DNA from: Candidatus Brocadiaceae bacterium | GTDB taxonomy: Bacteria > Planctomycetota > Brocadiia > Brocadiales > Bathyanammoxibiaceae | DNA length: 16,016 nt | Direction: 5' to 3' | NCBI GenBank assembly: GCA_030018855.1 | Contig: JASEHG010000025.1 | Coordinates: 1 to 16,016 of the forward strand | Shown: one piece after another, positions 1 through 5,883 of the stretch | Position numbering within the stretch: the stretch's first letter is position 1 | Layout: each line of letters begins with the position of its first letter | Translations under genes and position numbers: made by a program | The notes under the pieces: model-generated | What the model saw: only the letters and a program-made list of their open reading frames with translations | Databases searched by the model: none | Told to the model about the DNA's origin: nothing

Positions 1-125
1 TCCACGTTGGTGCCAGTGTAGACCTTTCCAGACCTGGTCTTCAGGGCCGCACCCACTTTGAAATGGCTGTAGGGGCTGTAGGATTTTTCCATCGCCTCCA
101 TTGCTTTTTTTATGAGTTCTTTCAT
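1..125 (-). CDS. cdd: Cytidine deaminase, N-terminal part (cut by window edge)
   Basis: The reverse strand from an ATG at 125 reads MKELIKKAMEAMEKSYSPYS followed by HFKVGAAL and GKVYTGTNV, running off the left edge after 41 full codons. The YSPYSHFKVGAAL stretch and the following G-x-VYTGTNV are the N-terminal signature of homotetrameric cytidine deaminases, which deaminate cytidine and deoxycytidine to uridines in pyrimidine salvage. The catalytic HAE and the zinc cysteines would lie beyond the edge, so activity cannot be judged. A GAGGG about eight bases upstream can serve as ribosome binding site; an in-frame GTG lies two codons earlier. It starts 31 bases after the pnp stop on the same strand, so the two salvage genes probably share a transcript. 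Confidence 0.88.
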   Translation of the reverse strand, partial: MKELIKKAMEAMEKSYSPYSHFKVGAALKTRSGKVYTGTNV

Positions 126-150
126 CTTCACGCCCTCTATGAAGGATGCA

Positions 151-198
151 CGCAGGCTAAAGTTCGCCGCGGCGAATCTGCCTCGGGCACGACCTGCG
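151..198. repeat. Nested palindromic element over the pnp 3' end
   Basis: CGCAGG at 151-156 is complemented by CCTGCG at 193-198, and between them lies a perfect 14-base palindrome TTCGCCGCGGCGAA at 163-176. The element contains the pnp stop codon (157-159) and its last dozen or so codons. It resembles the other short palindromes in this window in size and nested structure, but its sequence is different. It could also fold as a hairpin between pnp and cdd. Confidence 0.55.
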
Positions 199-1017
199 AC
201 TACTTACAATAATCTCCCTCAACAACTTAAATGCCTTTATTCCCACATCATTCATTACGGCCAGCACTTCCTCGTGGGTTATTTTCTCTTTAGCTAGACC
301 GGCCGCCTTATTGGTGATGCAAGAGATACCGCAGACACGTATCCCCATCTGCCTGGCGGCAATGACCTCTGGTACAGTGGACATGCCTACTGCATCTGCC
401 CCAAGAGTCCTTAGCATCCCTACCTCTGCAGGGGTCTCGTAGGCCGGCCCCCGTACCGATGCATATACCCCCTTCTTTATTCTTATGCCTAGTCCTTTAG
501 CCATTAATTCCGTGAGCCTTATTAATTCAGGGTCATAGGCCTGACTCATGTCTACAAACCTCGGTCCTAACTCTACCTCTTCCTCTCCCCTGGTGGGGTC
601 TTCTCCCGCCATGTTGATATGGTCTTTAATGAGCATGAGGCCTCCCACGGGAAACGTACGGTTTATGCCTCCGGCAGTGTTAGTAACGAAGAGGGTCTTT
701 ACGCCCAGTACCCCCAGGGTTCTAATAGGGTAAGCTACCTCCTGGGCCGTGAAGCCTTCGTAAGTATGTAGCCTGGCATCCAGGCAGGCCACATTTACAT
801 TAGAGACCTTGCCAATCACCACTGCCCCCTTTCTCTTTCTTGCCCAGGAGGGGAGGAAATGGGGTATAGCAGATAGTCTTATTTCCTGTGGTGTCTCAAC
901 CTCTTGTAAAAAACCTTGCCAGCCTGAGCCGAGGACTATCCCCACCTCAGGTCTTTTTGAGATTAAGGAATCTATGAATCGGGCTGATTCCTGGAGTCGG
1001 GTGTAGACAGTGTCCAT
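157..1017 (-). CDS. pnp: Purine nucleoside phosphorylase (trimeric PNP/MTAP family)
   Basis: The 286-residue product phosphorolyses purine nucleosides such as inosine and guanosine to base plus ribose-1-phosphate. Family landmarks in order: phosphate-loop GIVLGSG at 26-32, LHTYEG at 83-88, VTNTAGGIN at 111-119, GPAYETPAE at 190-198 with the base-binding Glu194, VGMSTVPE at 210-217, and CITNKAAG at 233-240 with Asn236. The frame is open upstream to an ATG at 1071, but those 18 extra residues are encoded by a repeat and have no counterpart I know of, so I chose the ATG at 1017, where family-like sequence (MDTVYTRLQESARFI) begins. No Shine-Dalgarno precedes it. The tail from about residue 271 (VSSRRSCPRQIRRGEL) is encoded by another palindromic element and looks like an addition to the usual end. 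It sits just upstream of cdd. Confidence 0.93.
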   Translation of the reverse strand: MDTVYTRLQESARFIDSLISKRPEVGIVLGSGWQGFLQEVETPQEIRLSAIPHFLPSWARKRKGAVVIGKVSNVNVACLDARLHTYEGFTAQEVAYPIRTLGVLGVKTLFVTNTAGGINRTFPVGGLMLIKDHINMAGEDPTRGEEEVELGPRFVDMSQAYDPELIRLTELMAKGLGIRIKKGVYASVRGPAYETPAEVGMLRTLGADAVGMSTVPEVIAARQMGIRVCGISCITNKAAGLAKEKITHEEVLAVMNDVGIKAFKLLREIIVSSRRSCPRQIRRGEL

Positions 1018-1137
1018 GCAAAGTTTGTAGCCGCAGTCCGCCTTAGGCGGATTAGTCTGCGTCAAACGCAACCTGAAGTCACGCCTTAGGCGGATCCGCC
1101 TCCGGCGGAGTTGCGGCTACCGAATTTTACCCTTTAA
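1012..1137. repeat. Palindromic repeat family A, long copy, overlapping the pnp start
   Basis: This copy matches 4173-4255 nearly base for base at both ends: GTCCAT-n-CAAAGTTT on the left and CCCTTTAA on the right. Inside, GTAGCCGCA (1027-1035) and TGCGGCTAC (1112-1120) form terminal inverted repeats. CCGCCTTAGGCGG lies at 1038-1050, a second near-copy at 1082-1093, and TCCGCCTCCGGCGGA at 1095-1109. This copy is about 43 bases longer than the other because of an inserted segment that repeats the CGCCTTAGGCGG core. The left flank includes the pnp start codon (1015-1017). Confidence 0.85.
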
Positions 1138-1166
1138 GGGTTAGAAATAAAAGGCCAAATTAGATT

Positions 1167-1195
1167 GTAGGGGCAGGTTTGAAACCTGCCCCTAC
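1167..1195. repeat. Palindromic repeat family B, intergenic copy
   Basis: GTAGGGGCAGGTTT (1167-1180), one central G, then the exact reverse complement of the arm (1182-1195). It lies 15 bases beyond the stop of the minus-strand heptad-repeat gene. It could act as a transcript 3' hairpin, but no T-run follows on either strand, so it does not look like a classical intrinsic terminator. The left arm is identical to the one inside tgt at 10537. Confidence 0.9.
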
Positions 1196-1209
1196 GGGTG
1201 TGGTGGGGA

Positions 1210-1803
1210 CTATTGGGTCGGGGCTGGTGGTGTAGCGGGAGGGGCAGGGGGTGGCAAGACGGGAGGCCCTGGGGGCTGGGGTGGTTTGTTCCTGTGGTCC
1301 CTGATGTCCTCAAGACGATCCCTCCTGTCCTCTCTGCGGTCCCGTATATCTTCCTTCCTGTCTCTTATATCCTCCCTGCGGTCTCTTCTATCCTCTAATC
1401 TATCCCACTTGTCCTCCAGCTTGTCCCACTTGCCGCCGTCATGCCTTGCATCCCAGATGTCCTCGCGACGGTCACGGATATCCTCAAGCCTGTCTCTGCG
1501 ATCCTCTCTCTTGTCCCGGATGTCTTCCCTCCTATCCCTGCGGTCTTCTTTCTTGTCTCTGATGTCCTCCCTTTTGTCTCTGTTAGGGTGTTTATGTCCT
1601 TTGTCCTTTCCCCACCAGACGGGTTTGGCCTGCTGGTGGTGGCGGTGGTTCTGCCACCCTTGAATACCAGGGGGATTGTGGAGACACTGTTTGTGTTGTC
1701 TCTTCCCCTTTGTCCCCCCTGGCCCCTCTGGGTGGGCAGCAAAGGCTAGGGGACTGAAGGATACTAAGAGGCCTATCATTACTGCTGGAATTAATAATTT
1801 CAT
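1210..1803 (-). CDS. Secreted protein of charged RD-x-x-ED heptads, function unknown
   Basis: The 197-residue product starts with a clear Sec signal peptide (MKLLIPAVMIGLLVSFSPLA, probable cleavage after AFA at 21-23). A Gly/His/Trp-containing stretch follows to about residue 74. Then come about 13 heptads of the form RD(K/R)(R/K/L)ED(I/R) at 75-171, broken once by WDARHDGGK at 117-125, and finally a proline-rich tail (174-197). The heptads are almost purely Arg/Lys/Asp/Glu with acids and bases three to four apart, a pattern expected to form an ion-paired helix, either a weak coiled coil or a stable single helix. Start choice is firm: AAAGGAGGA lies 7 bases before the ATG. I do not recognise a function. 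It is probably periplasmic or surface-exposed. Opposite-strand reading frames here are shadows of the repeat. Confidence 0.75.
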   Translation of the reverse strand: MKLLIPAVMIGLLVSFSPLAFAAHPEGPGGTKGKRQHKQCLHNPPGIQGWQNHRHHQQAKPVWWGKDKGHKHPNRDKREDIRDKKEDRRDRREDIRDKREDRRDRLEDIRDRREDIWDARHDGGKWDKLEDKWDRLEDRRDRREDIRDRKEDIRDRREDRRDRLEDIRDHRNKPPQPPGPPVLPPPAPPATPPAPTQ

Positions 1804-1825
1804 CTTTAAATCCTCCTTTCGGTTA

Positions 1826-1860
1826 GGCAGACACGCAGGCCCGCCAGAGGCGGGTCTGCC
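1826..1860. repeat. Nested inverted repeat upstream of the heptad-repeat gene
   Basis: GGCAGAC (1826-1832) pairs with GTCTGCC (1854-1860), and inside them CCCGCC (1840-1845) pairs with GGCGGG (1849-1854; one base is shared with the outer arm). It lies just upstream of the ribosome binding site of the gene starting at 1803, so a transcript starting upstream of it would carry a hairpin in its leader. Core bases resemble the CCGCCT-AGGCGG elements elsewhere in the window. A TGCCCCTAC half-arm of family B follows at about 1873-1881. Confidence 0.6.
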
Positions 1861-1884
1861 TCAGGCATGATCTGCCCCTACACT

Positions 1885-3060
1885 CTACACCCATACACCA
1901 CTTATGCCTTTCTTGCAGGAGGGACAGCGCCCTCCTTCAAGGTTAATGGCGAGTGTGTCAAACCCCTTTCTGGCAATCACCATCCCCCCACAATTGGGGC
2001 AATAGGTGTTGTTCCCCACGTGTCCAGGGAGGTTGGTTACATAGACGTATTTGATACCACTCTCCAGCGCCACCTCCCTGGCCCGTTCAAGGGTGACAAT
2101 GGGCGTCTCAGGGAGTCCTGTCAGTTTGTAGGCGGGGAAGAACCTGGAGAAGTGGAGGGGGACGTCCTCTCCCAGATGGAGCTTCATCCACTGGGCCATC
2201 TTTCTTATCTTCGCCAGGTCATCGTTCAGGGAGGGTACAATCAGATTTACTACCTCCAACCATTTTCCCTCCTTCCTTATTACCTCCAGGGCCTGGAGGA
2301 CTACTTCAAGTCTTGAACCGCAGACCTTCTGGTAGAAGTCCCCATCAAAACCCTTGAGGGTAACGGTGAAGGCGTCCACCTTCTTACAAAGCTCCTTTAG
2401 GGGGGATGGGTTTATGTAGCCAGCCGTGGCCACGGTGACCGTGAGCCCTTCCTGCCTGGCCCTCTCGGCGATGTCCACCATGTAATCGTAGAAGGCCACG
2501 GGTTCCGTGTAGTTAAAGGCTATTCCCTTGCAGGACTTGTTCCCAGTGGCCTTTATCACCTGCGGGATGTTGAAGGAGAGGTTTTTGCTTTTCAGTGGAC
2601 TGGTCTGGGATACCTGCCAATTCTGACAGTATAAACACCTGAGGTTACACCCGGAGGTGCTCAGGGATAGCATCCTGGTGCCAGGCCTAAAATGGTAAAG
2701 GGGCCCGTTTTCTATGCTGGTTAACTCTAGCACGCTGGGGTTATTCCAGGCGGTGGTATAGAGTTTACCTGCACGGTTTATCCTGGTCCTGCAGAAGCAC
2801 GTCTCTCCGGGGGCCAGGTAGCAACCCTTTGGGCAGAGGAAGCACTGTGTCCCTTCACCCACGGTCTTGTACCAGGAGGCCTCTTTCATAGCCTCGTTGT
2901 GGGTGGCCCTGCCGCTTTGTCCATACGCTTCTCTTGCTTCTAGTAGGGGCACGTTGCAACGTGCCCCTACCGACCAGAGGGTGCTGGCCAGACCCATGGT
3001 CAGCCCCACGTTCATTAATCCTTCTATGAATTCCCTCCTTGAGATGTCGTCTCTGTGCAT
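1885..3060 (-). CDS. AmmeMemoRadiSam-type radical SAM enzyme with a twin-arginine leader
   Basis: This 391-residue protein carries the radical SAM cluster motif C138-x3-C142-x2-C145 in SGCNLRCLYCQNWQVSQ. Upstream lie a conserved Cys-rich segment (C73, C76, C80, C88, C90) and LYHFRPGTRMLS. Downstream are FNYTEPVAFYDY, HFSRFFPAYKL at 303-313, NLPGHVGNNTYC and C-terminal pairs C354/C357 and C379/C382, likely a metal site. This is the PflA-like family found with AMMECR1 and Memo proteins; the substrate is unknown. Neither partner is in the window. Residues 7-25 (SRREFIEGLMNVGLTMGLA) form a Tat-type leader, implying export of a folded Fe-S protein or a retained membrane anchor. A perfect palindrome encodes residues 31-40. 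GGAGGTG precedes the ATG. The LTxxQ gene ends 12 bases upstream, so the two are probably co-transcribed. Confidence 0.88.
   Translation of the reverse strand: MHRDDISRREFIEGLMNVGLTMGLASTLWSVGARCNVPLLEAREAYGQSGRATHNEAMKEASWYKTVGEGTQCFLCPKGCYLAPGETCFCRTRINRAGKLYTTAWNNPSVLELTSIENGPLYHFRPGTRMLSLSTSGCNLRCLYCQNWQVSQTSPLKSKNLSFNIPQVIKATGNKSCKGIAFNYTEPVAFYDYMVDIAERARQEGLTVTVATAGYINPSPLKELCKKVDAFTVTLKGFDGDFYQKVCGSRLEVVLQALEVIRKEGKWLEVVNLIVPSLNDDLAKIRKMAQWMKLHLGEDVPLHFSRFFPAYKLTGLPETPIVTLERAREVALESGIKYVYVTNLPGHVGNNTYCPNCGGMVIARKGFDTLAINLEGGRCPSCKKGISGVWV
2943..2970. repeat. Palindromic repeat family B, perfect copy inside the radical SAM gene
   Basis: A perfect 28-base palindrome: GTAGGGGCACGTTG at 2943-2956 and its exact reverse complement at 2957-2970. 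In the gene's frame it encodes residues 31-40 (VGARCNVPLL), directly after the hydrophobic part of the Tat leader and before the catalytic part. The queH copy (8343-8370) matches it at 25 of 28 bases but is read in a different frame. Confidence 0.93.
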
Positions 3061-3072
3061 TTTGCACCTCCA

Positions 3073-4065
3073 TTAATCCTTTTTGGAAGGGCAGGACTCA
3101 GGTACGGCTGGTAGAGAACCCAGGTCCATCCCTTTCCTTGGAGTAAAATCCTTAGACAGGGTAAGCCTCTTTTCCAGTATAGGGATAATCCTTTCGTTCA
3201 GGAGGAATCTGCCTACCTTATCCATGCCCTGACCATGGAACCCAAAGGGAGGTCTTTGCCCTTGCCGGGGGTGACCCTGCCCCTCTGGTTTTGGGGCAAG
3301 TTTGCTGGCCATGTCTTCCTTCTCCAGGGCAAATTCCTCGTCCGTCATGGTCCTGGCCTGCTCAATGACCCTCAGCACCTCCTCCCTTTTTGCCGTCTTG
3401 TCTGGTAAGGGGCCGAGGTGTTTCTCCAGGCGGTCCAGGAATTCCTCCGTAAGGGTGTCCCTGGCCTTGGCATAACGTTCAGCAGGGATGGACCTGGCCC
3501 TGGTGAGGAATCTCTCTACTGGTGCCGTGTCAAAGGCCTGTCCGGCCCTGGTGGGGGATTTAAGGTCTTTGGGCGGTATAAGGCACGGTTTATAGTCCTC
3601 TATAATGGCCAGTTGTCCAGGGGTAAGGACACCCTTGGCCTCCCCTTCCAGTACCTGCAATCTGGTGAAGTGCTCTTCCTTTAGTTCCCTTAATCTGTGG
3701 TTTAATCGGCCTGCCTTCTTCTCTATCTCTGGGTCGGGCCTCCAATTCTTATCCATGATGCCTTCCTTAAGTATGGATAGTGTCTCCTTAAACTCGTTGA
3801 GGAGTTGGGCGTTTTCCGCAAAACTCCCTTGCTTGATAGCGCGCGCCTCGGTGGCCAGATTCATAATCCTGCTGGATTGCTCATCGGTGAGGTTGAGACC
3901 ATTAAGCAGGTTCAGGAGGTTTATGTCCTCCCTCAGGGCCTCCACCTGTTTCATCTCCTCCTTTAACCCTGTAGGTCCTTCAGCCGCCTTAGGTGGACTA
4001 CTCAAGGGTGAAGTGAGGATGCCCAGGGTTATTGTGACAAGGACTGCAACCAAGACCTTTCTCAT
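3073..4065 (-). CDS. Secreted LTxxQ (Spy/CpxP-like) helical protein
   Basis: The 330-residue product has a Sec signal peptide (MRKVLVAVLVTITLGILTSP) followed by a long, charged, helix-rich body. Two LTxxQ motifs, LTDEQ at 59-63 and LTPGQ at 147-151, are the hallmark of the periplasmic Spy/CpxP family of envelope-stress chaperones or sensors. It is about twice the size of E. coli Spy, with a C-terminal half (from about 165) that I do not recognise. Its only cysteines are C161 in YKPCLIPP and C325. I placed the start at the ATG at 4065, since AAAGGAG lies nine bases upstream; an ATG six codons earlier has no such site. A decayed CCGCCTTAGGTGG palindrome (3984-3996) encodes part of SPPKAA at the signal-peptide exit. 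The radical SAM gene follows after 12 bases, suggesting a joint role in the envelope. Function beyond the family resemblance is unknown. Confidence 0.7.
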   Translation of the reverse strand: MRKVLVAVLVTITLGILTSPLSSPPKAAEGPTGLKEEMKQVEALREDINLLNLLNGLNLTDEQSSRIMNLATEARAIKQGSFAENAQLLNEFKETLSILKEGIMDKNWRPDPEIEKKAGRLNHRLRELKEEHFTRLQVLEGEAKGVLTPGQLAIIEDYKPCLIPPKDLKSPTRAGQAFDTAPVERFLTRARSIPAERYAKARDTLTEEFLDRLEKHLGPLPDKTAKREEVLRVIEQARTMTDEEFALEKEDMASKLAPKPEGQGHPRQGQRPPFGFHGQGMDKVGRFLLNERIIPILEKRLTLSKDFTPRKGMDLGSLPAVPESCPSKKD

Positions 4066-4172
4066 TGTGTACACTCCTTTCATCCTCTTAGACTATTTAA
4101 ACATAAGAAGGTTTACAGGAATTTTGTGAGATGTGTGGATGATATGGGCATGGGTTATAACTTGCGCCTTCT

Positions 4173-4255
4173 GTCCATACAAAGTTTGTAGCCGCAGTCC
4201 GCCTTAGGCGGATTTGCCTCTGGCGGAGTTGCGGCTACCGGATTTTGCCCTTTAA
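4173..4255. repeat. Palindromic repeat family A, short copy
   Basis: Matches 1012-1137 apart from a segment of about 43 bases missing here. GTAGCCGCA (4188-4196) and TGCGGCTAC (4230-4238) are the terminal inverted repeats, and CCGCCTTAGGCGG is at 4199-4211. It lies in the divergent gap between the LTxxQ gene and the TPR gene, about 110 bases upstream of the former. A further CCGCCTTAGGCGG is at 4285-4297, next to a GGAGGG/CCCTCC hairpin (4270-4286). Confidence 0.85.
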
Positions 4256-4340
4256 CTGGGGGGCGGTCAGGAGGGGTTAGCCCTCCGCCTTAGGCGGGTT
4301 ACCAGGGGCCTGAACAGTTCTTTTGCCCCGCAGATTTCAG

Positions 4341-4368
4341 TTGCATTTTGGGGACTTTTTGCTAAAAT
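4341..4368 (+). promoter_or_regulatory. Putative sigma-70-type promoter for the TPR gene
   Basis: TTGCAT (4341-4346), a 16-base spacer, then TAAAAT (4363-4368) lie 35 bases upstream of the GTG start at 4403, in an AT-rich patch unlike its surroundings. A transcript would start near 4375. This is a match to general bacterial consensus only, and sigma preferences of this organism are unknown. Confidence 0.45.
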
Positions 4369-4402
4369 CTCCTATTTAATAAGAAGTATCTAAGGTGCTT
4401 CT

Positions 4403-5770
4403 GTGGTTGTAGTTTATGGAAAGGATGCGCAGGTAAAAAAAATGGTTACCGAGGTAGGTATTGATATCCTGGAACAGGAAAGTATACCCAGAGAGGCCGT
4501 GAGGCAGCTAAGGAAGAAGGTGTGCTCTTCCAACGAAGAAAGGGAGGCCATGGAGAAAGAGGCCGCAAGCCTTGCCCTGGCTATCAAAAGGGGGAAAGAC
4601 CCGGCAAAGGTGAAAGAAGACTGTCTCAAGTTAGGTATGGTCCTCTGGACTATGGGCCGGGCAAAGGAGGCCATAGAGGCCCTGGAAGAGGTGAAGACCC
4701 GCAAGGTCGCCTGTTACTACCTCGGGAAGTGTTATGAGGAACGGGGAGACTACGAAAAGGCCCTGGAGCTGCTTGAGAAGGCCAGGAAGGAAGATGTAGA
4801 AGAGATTGATTTAGAGTTGGAGGTCGTAGGCGTACAGAGGAAGGCAGGCCAGACCAAGGAGGCACTGAAAAGGATAGAACAGCTGGCGAAGGCCCACGGC
4901 AACGATGCAGAAGTCCATTATCAGTGGGGGTATTGCATGGAAGACATGGGGCAATATCCGGAGGCCATGGCCCACTACGAGAAGGCCCTGGAGATAGACC
5001 CTGAACATGCAGGGTCCCTTTTCCGCCTGGGTTACAATTATGACCTGGAAGGGGAGGACGAAAAGGCCGTAGGGTACTACGAGAAATGCAAAGAACTCTC
5101 CCCCACGTATACGAACGTCCTTATAAATTTAGGAACCCTTTACGAAGACAGGGGAGAGTACGAGAAGGCGGTTTCCTGCTTTGAGACGGTATTGAGGGCC
5201 GACCCCAATCACCCCCGGGCGGGCCTGTATCTTAAAGATGCCAAGTCCTCCCTCTACATGTACTACGACGAAGAAAAGTTGAGGGCACAGAGTAAAGAGA
5301 GCGAGGTGTTAAGCATACCCATATCAGATTTTGAGCTCTCTGTACGGAGCAAGAATTGTCTGGAAAGGATGGGCATAAAGACGTTGAGAGACCTTACCAC
5401 GGTAACGGAAAGCCAGCTCCTTTCCTTTAAGAATTTTGGAGAGACCTCTCTGACTGAGATAAAGGACGTGCTGACCCAAAAAGGCCTCAGGATAGGCCAG
5501 GCCCTGGAAGAACAGAAGAGGTTGCATCCCACCCCCAGGTCTGAACAGGAGGCGGAACTCCTGAATAGCCCTGTTTCCATCCTGGAACTATCCGCCCGTA
5601 CCGCAAAGGCCCTGGAAAAGATAGGCATCCATACCGTAGAGGAACTTGTCTCTAAAACGGAAGAAGAACTGCTGGGCCATAAGGGTATCAGCGGGTCGCA
5701 CGTAGAGGAGATTACCGAGAAACTCACTAGGTGGGAACTATCCTTAAGACAGAAGAAGGAGTCGGAATGA
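4403..5770 (+). CDS. TPR protein with two RNA-polymerase-alpha-CTD-like domains
   Basis: This 455-residue cytoplasmic protein (no signal or membrane segment) has three parts. Residues about 73-280 are tetratricopeptide repeats, clearest at AEVHYQWGYCMEDMGQYPEA (169-188) and NVLINLGTLYEDRGEYEKAV (238-257). Residues 305-366 closely follow the RpoA C-terminal domain: FELSVRSKNCLERMGIKTLR, then FGETSLTEIKDVL and GLRIG. Residues 389-448 are a second, more diverged copy (ILELSARTAKALEKIGIHTV, EELLGHKGIS). In copy 1 the Arg and Asn matching E. coli alpha R265 and N268 are kept (R315, N318), so DNA minor-groove binding is possible; the residue matching K298 is not kept. No RNAP assembly domain is present. 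A transcription-linked adaptor is my inference. Start: GTG with AAGGTG five bases upstream; an ATG at 4442 is the alternative. Confidence 0.85.
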   Translation: MVVVYGKDAQVKKMVTEVGIDILEQESIPREAVRQLRKKVCSSNEEREAMEKEAASLALAIKRGKDPAKVKEDCLKLGMVLWTMGRAKEAIEALEEVKTRKVACYYLGKCYEERGDYEKALELLEKARKEDVEEIDLELEVVGVQRKAGQTKEALKRIEQLAKAHGNDAEVHYQWGYCMEDMGQYPEAMAHYEKALEIDPEHAGSLFRLGYNYDLEGEDEKAVGYYEKCKELSPTYTNVLINLGTLYEDRGEYEKAVSCFETVLRADPNHPRAGLYLKDAKSSLYMYYDEEKLRAQSKESEVLSIPISDFELSVRSKNCLERMGIKTLRDLTTVTESQLLSFKNFGETSLTEIKDVLTQKGLRIGQALEEQKRLHPTPRSEQEAELLNSPVSILELSARTAKALEKIGIHTVEELVSKTEEELLGHKGISGSHVEEITEKLTRWELSLRQKKESE

Positions 5771-5771
5771 G

Positions 5772-5825
5772 CAGTAGGGGCAGTTCATGTTGAAAATCCG
5801 CCTCAGGCGGGAACTGCCCCTACTG
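5772..5825. repeat. Palindromic repeat family B with a nested family-A core
   Basis: CAGTAGGGGCAGTTC (5772-5786) is exactly complemented by GAACTGCCCCTACTG (5811-5825). The 24-base loop itself contains CCGCCT-C-AGGCGG. It begins just after the TPR gene stop, 58 bases before ruvC. It may form a transcript hairpin separating the two genes, but no T-run follows. The rest of the gap (5826-5883) shows nothing I can name. Confidence 0.88.
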
Positions 5826-5883
5826 TTGCACTACTTAAAGAAGGTGAGGGGAAGTTTGGGAAAGGGGTTAAGCCGAGCGTCCT

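Noticed and set aside
1018..1071. Longer pnp start at an ATG at 1071
   Set aside because: The extra residues come from the family-A repeat and do not look like PNP; the family-like N-terminus begins at 1017.
1012..1137. CRISPR array or tRNA reading of the repeats
   Set aside because: Only two copies, far apart, with no spacers, and no cloverleaf or anticodon arm; they are palindromic dispersed repeats.
1167..1195. Family-B palindromes as intrinsic terminators
   Set aside because: No T-run follows this copy or those at 5772 and 9969, and three copies lie inside working genes.
1286..1749. Plus-strand Ser/Leu-rich open frames opposite the heptad protein
   Set aside because: They are antisense shadows of the 21-base repeat; the minus frame alone has a signal peptide and a strong ribosome binding site.
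2855..3073. Alternative small minus-strand frame over the start of the radical SAM gene
   Set aside because: It overlaps the well-supported radical SAM start and has no family-like content.
5263..5727. Long minus-strand frame opposite the TPR/alpha-CTD gene
   Set aside because: Serine-rich antisense shadow; the plus strand shows clear conserved domains over the same bases.
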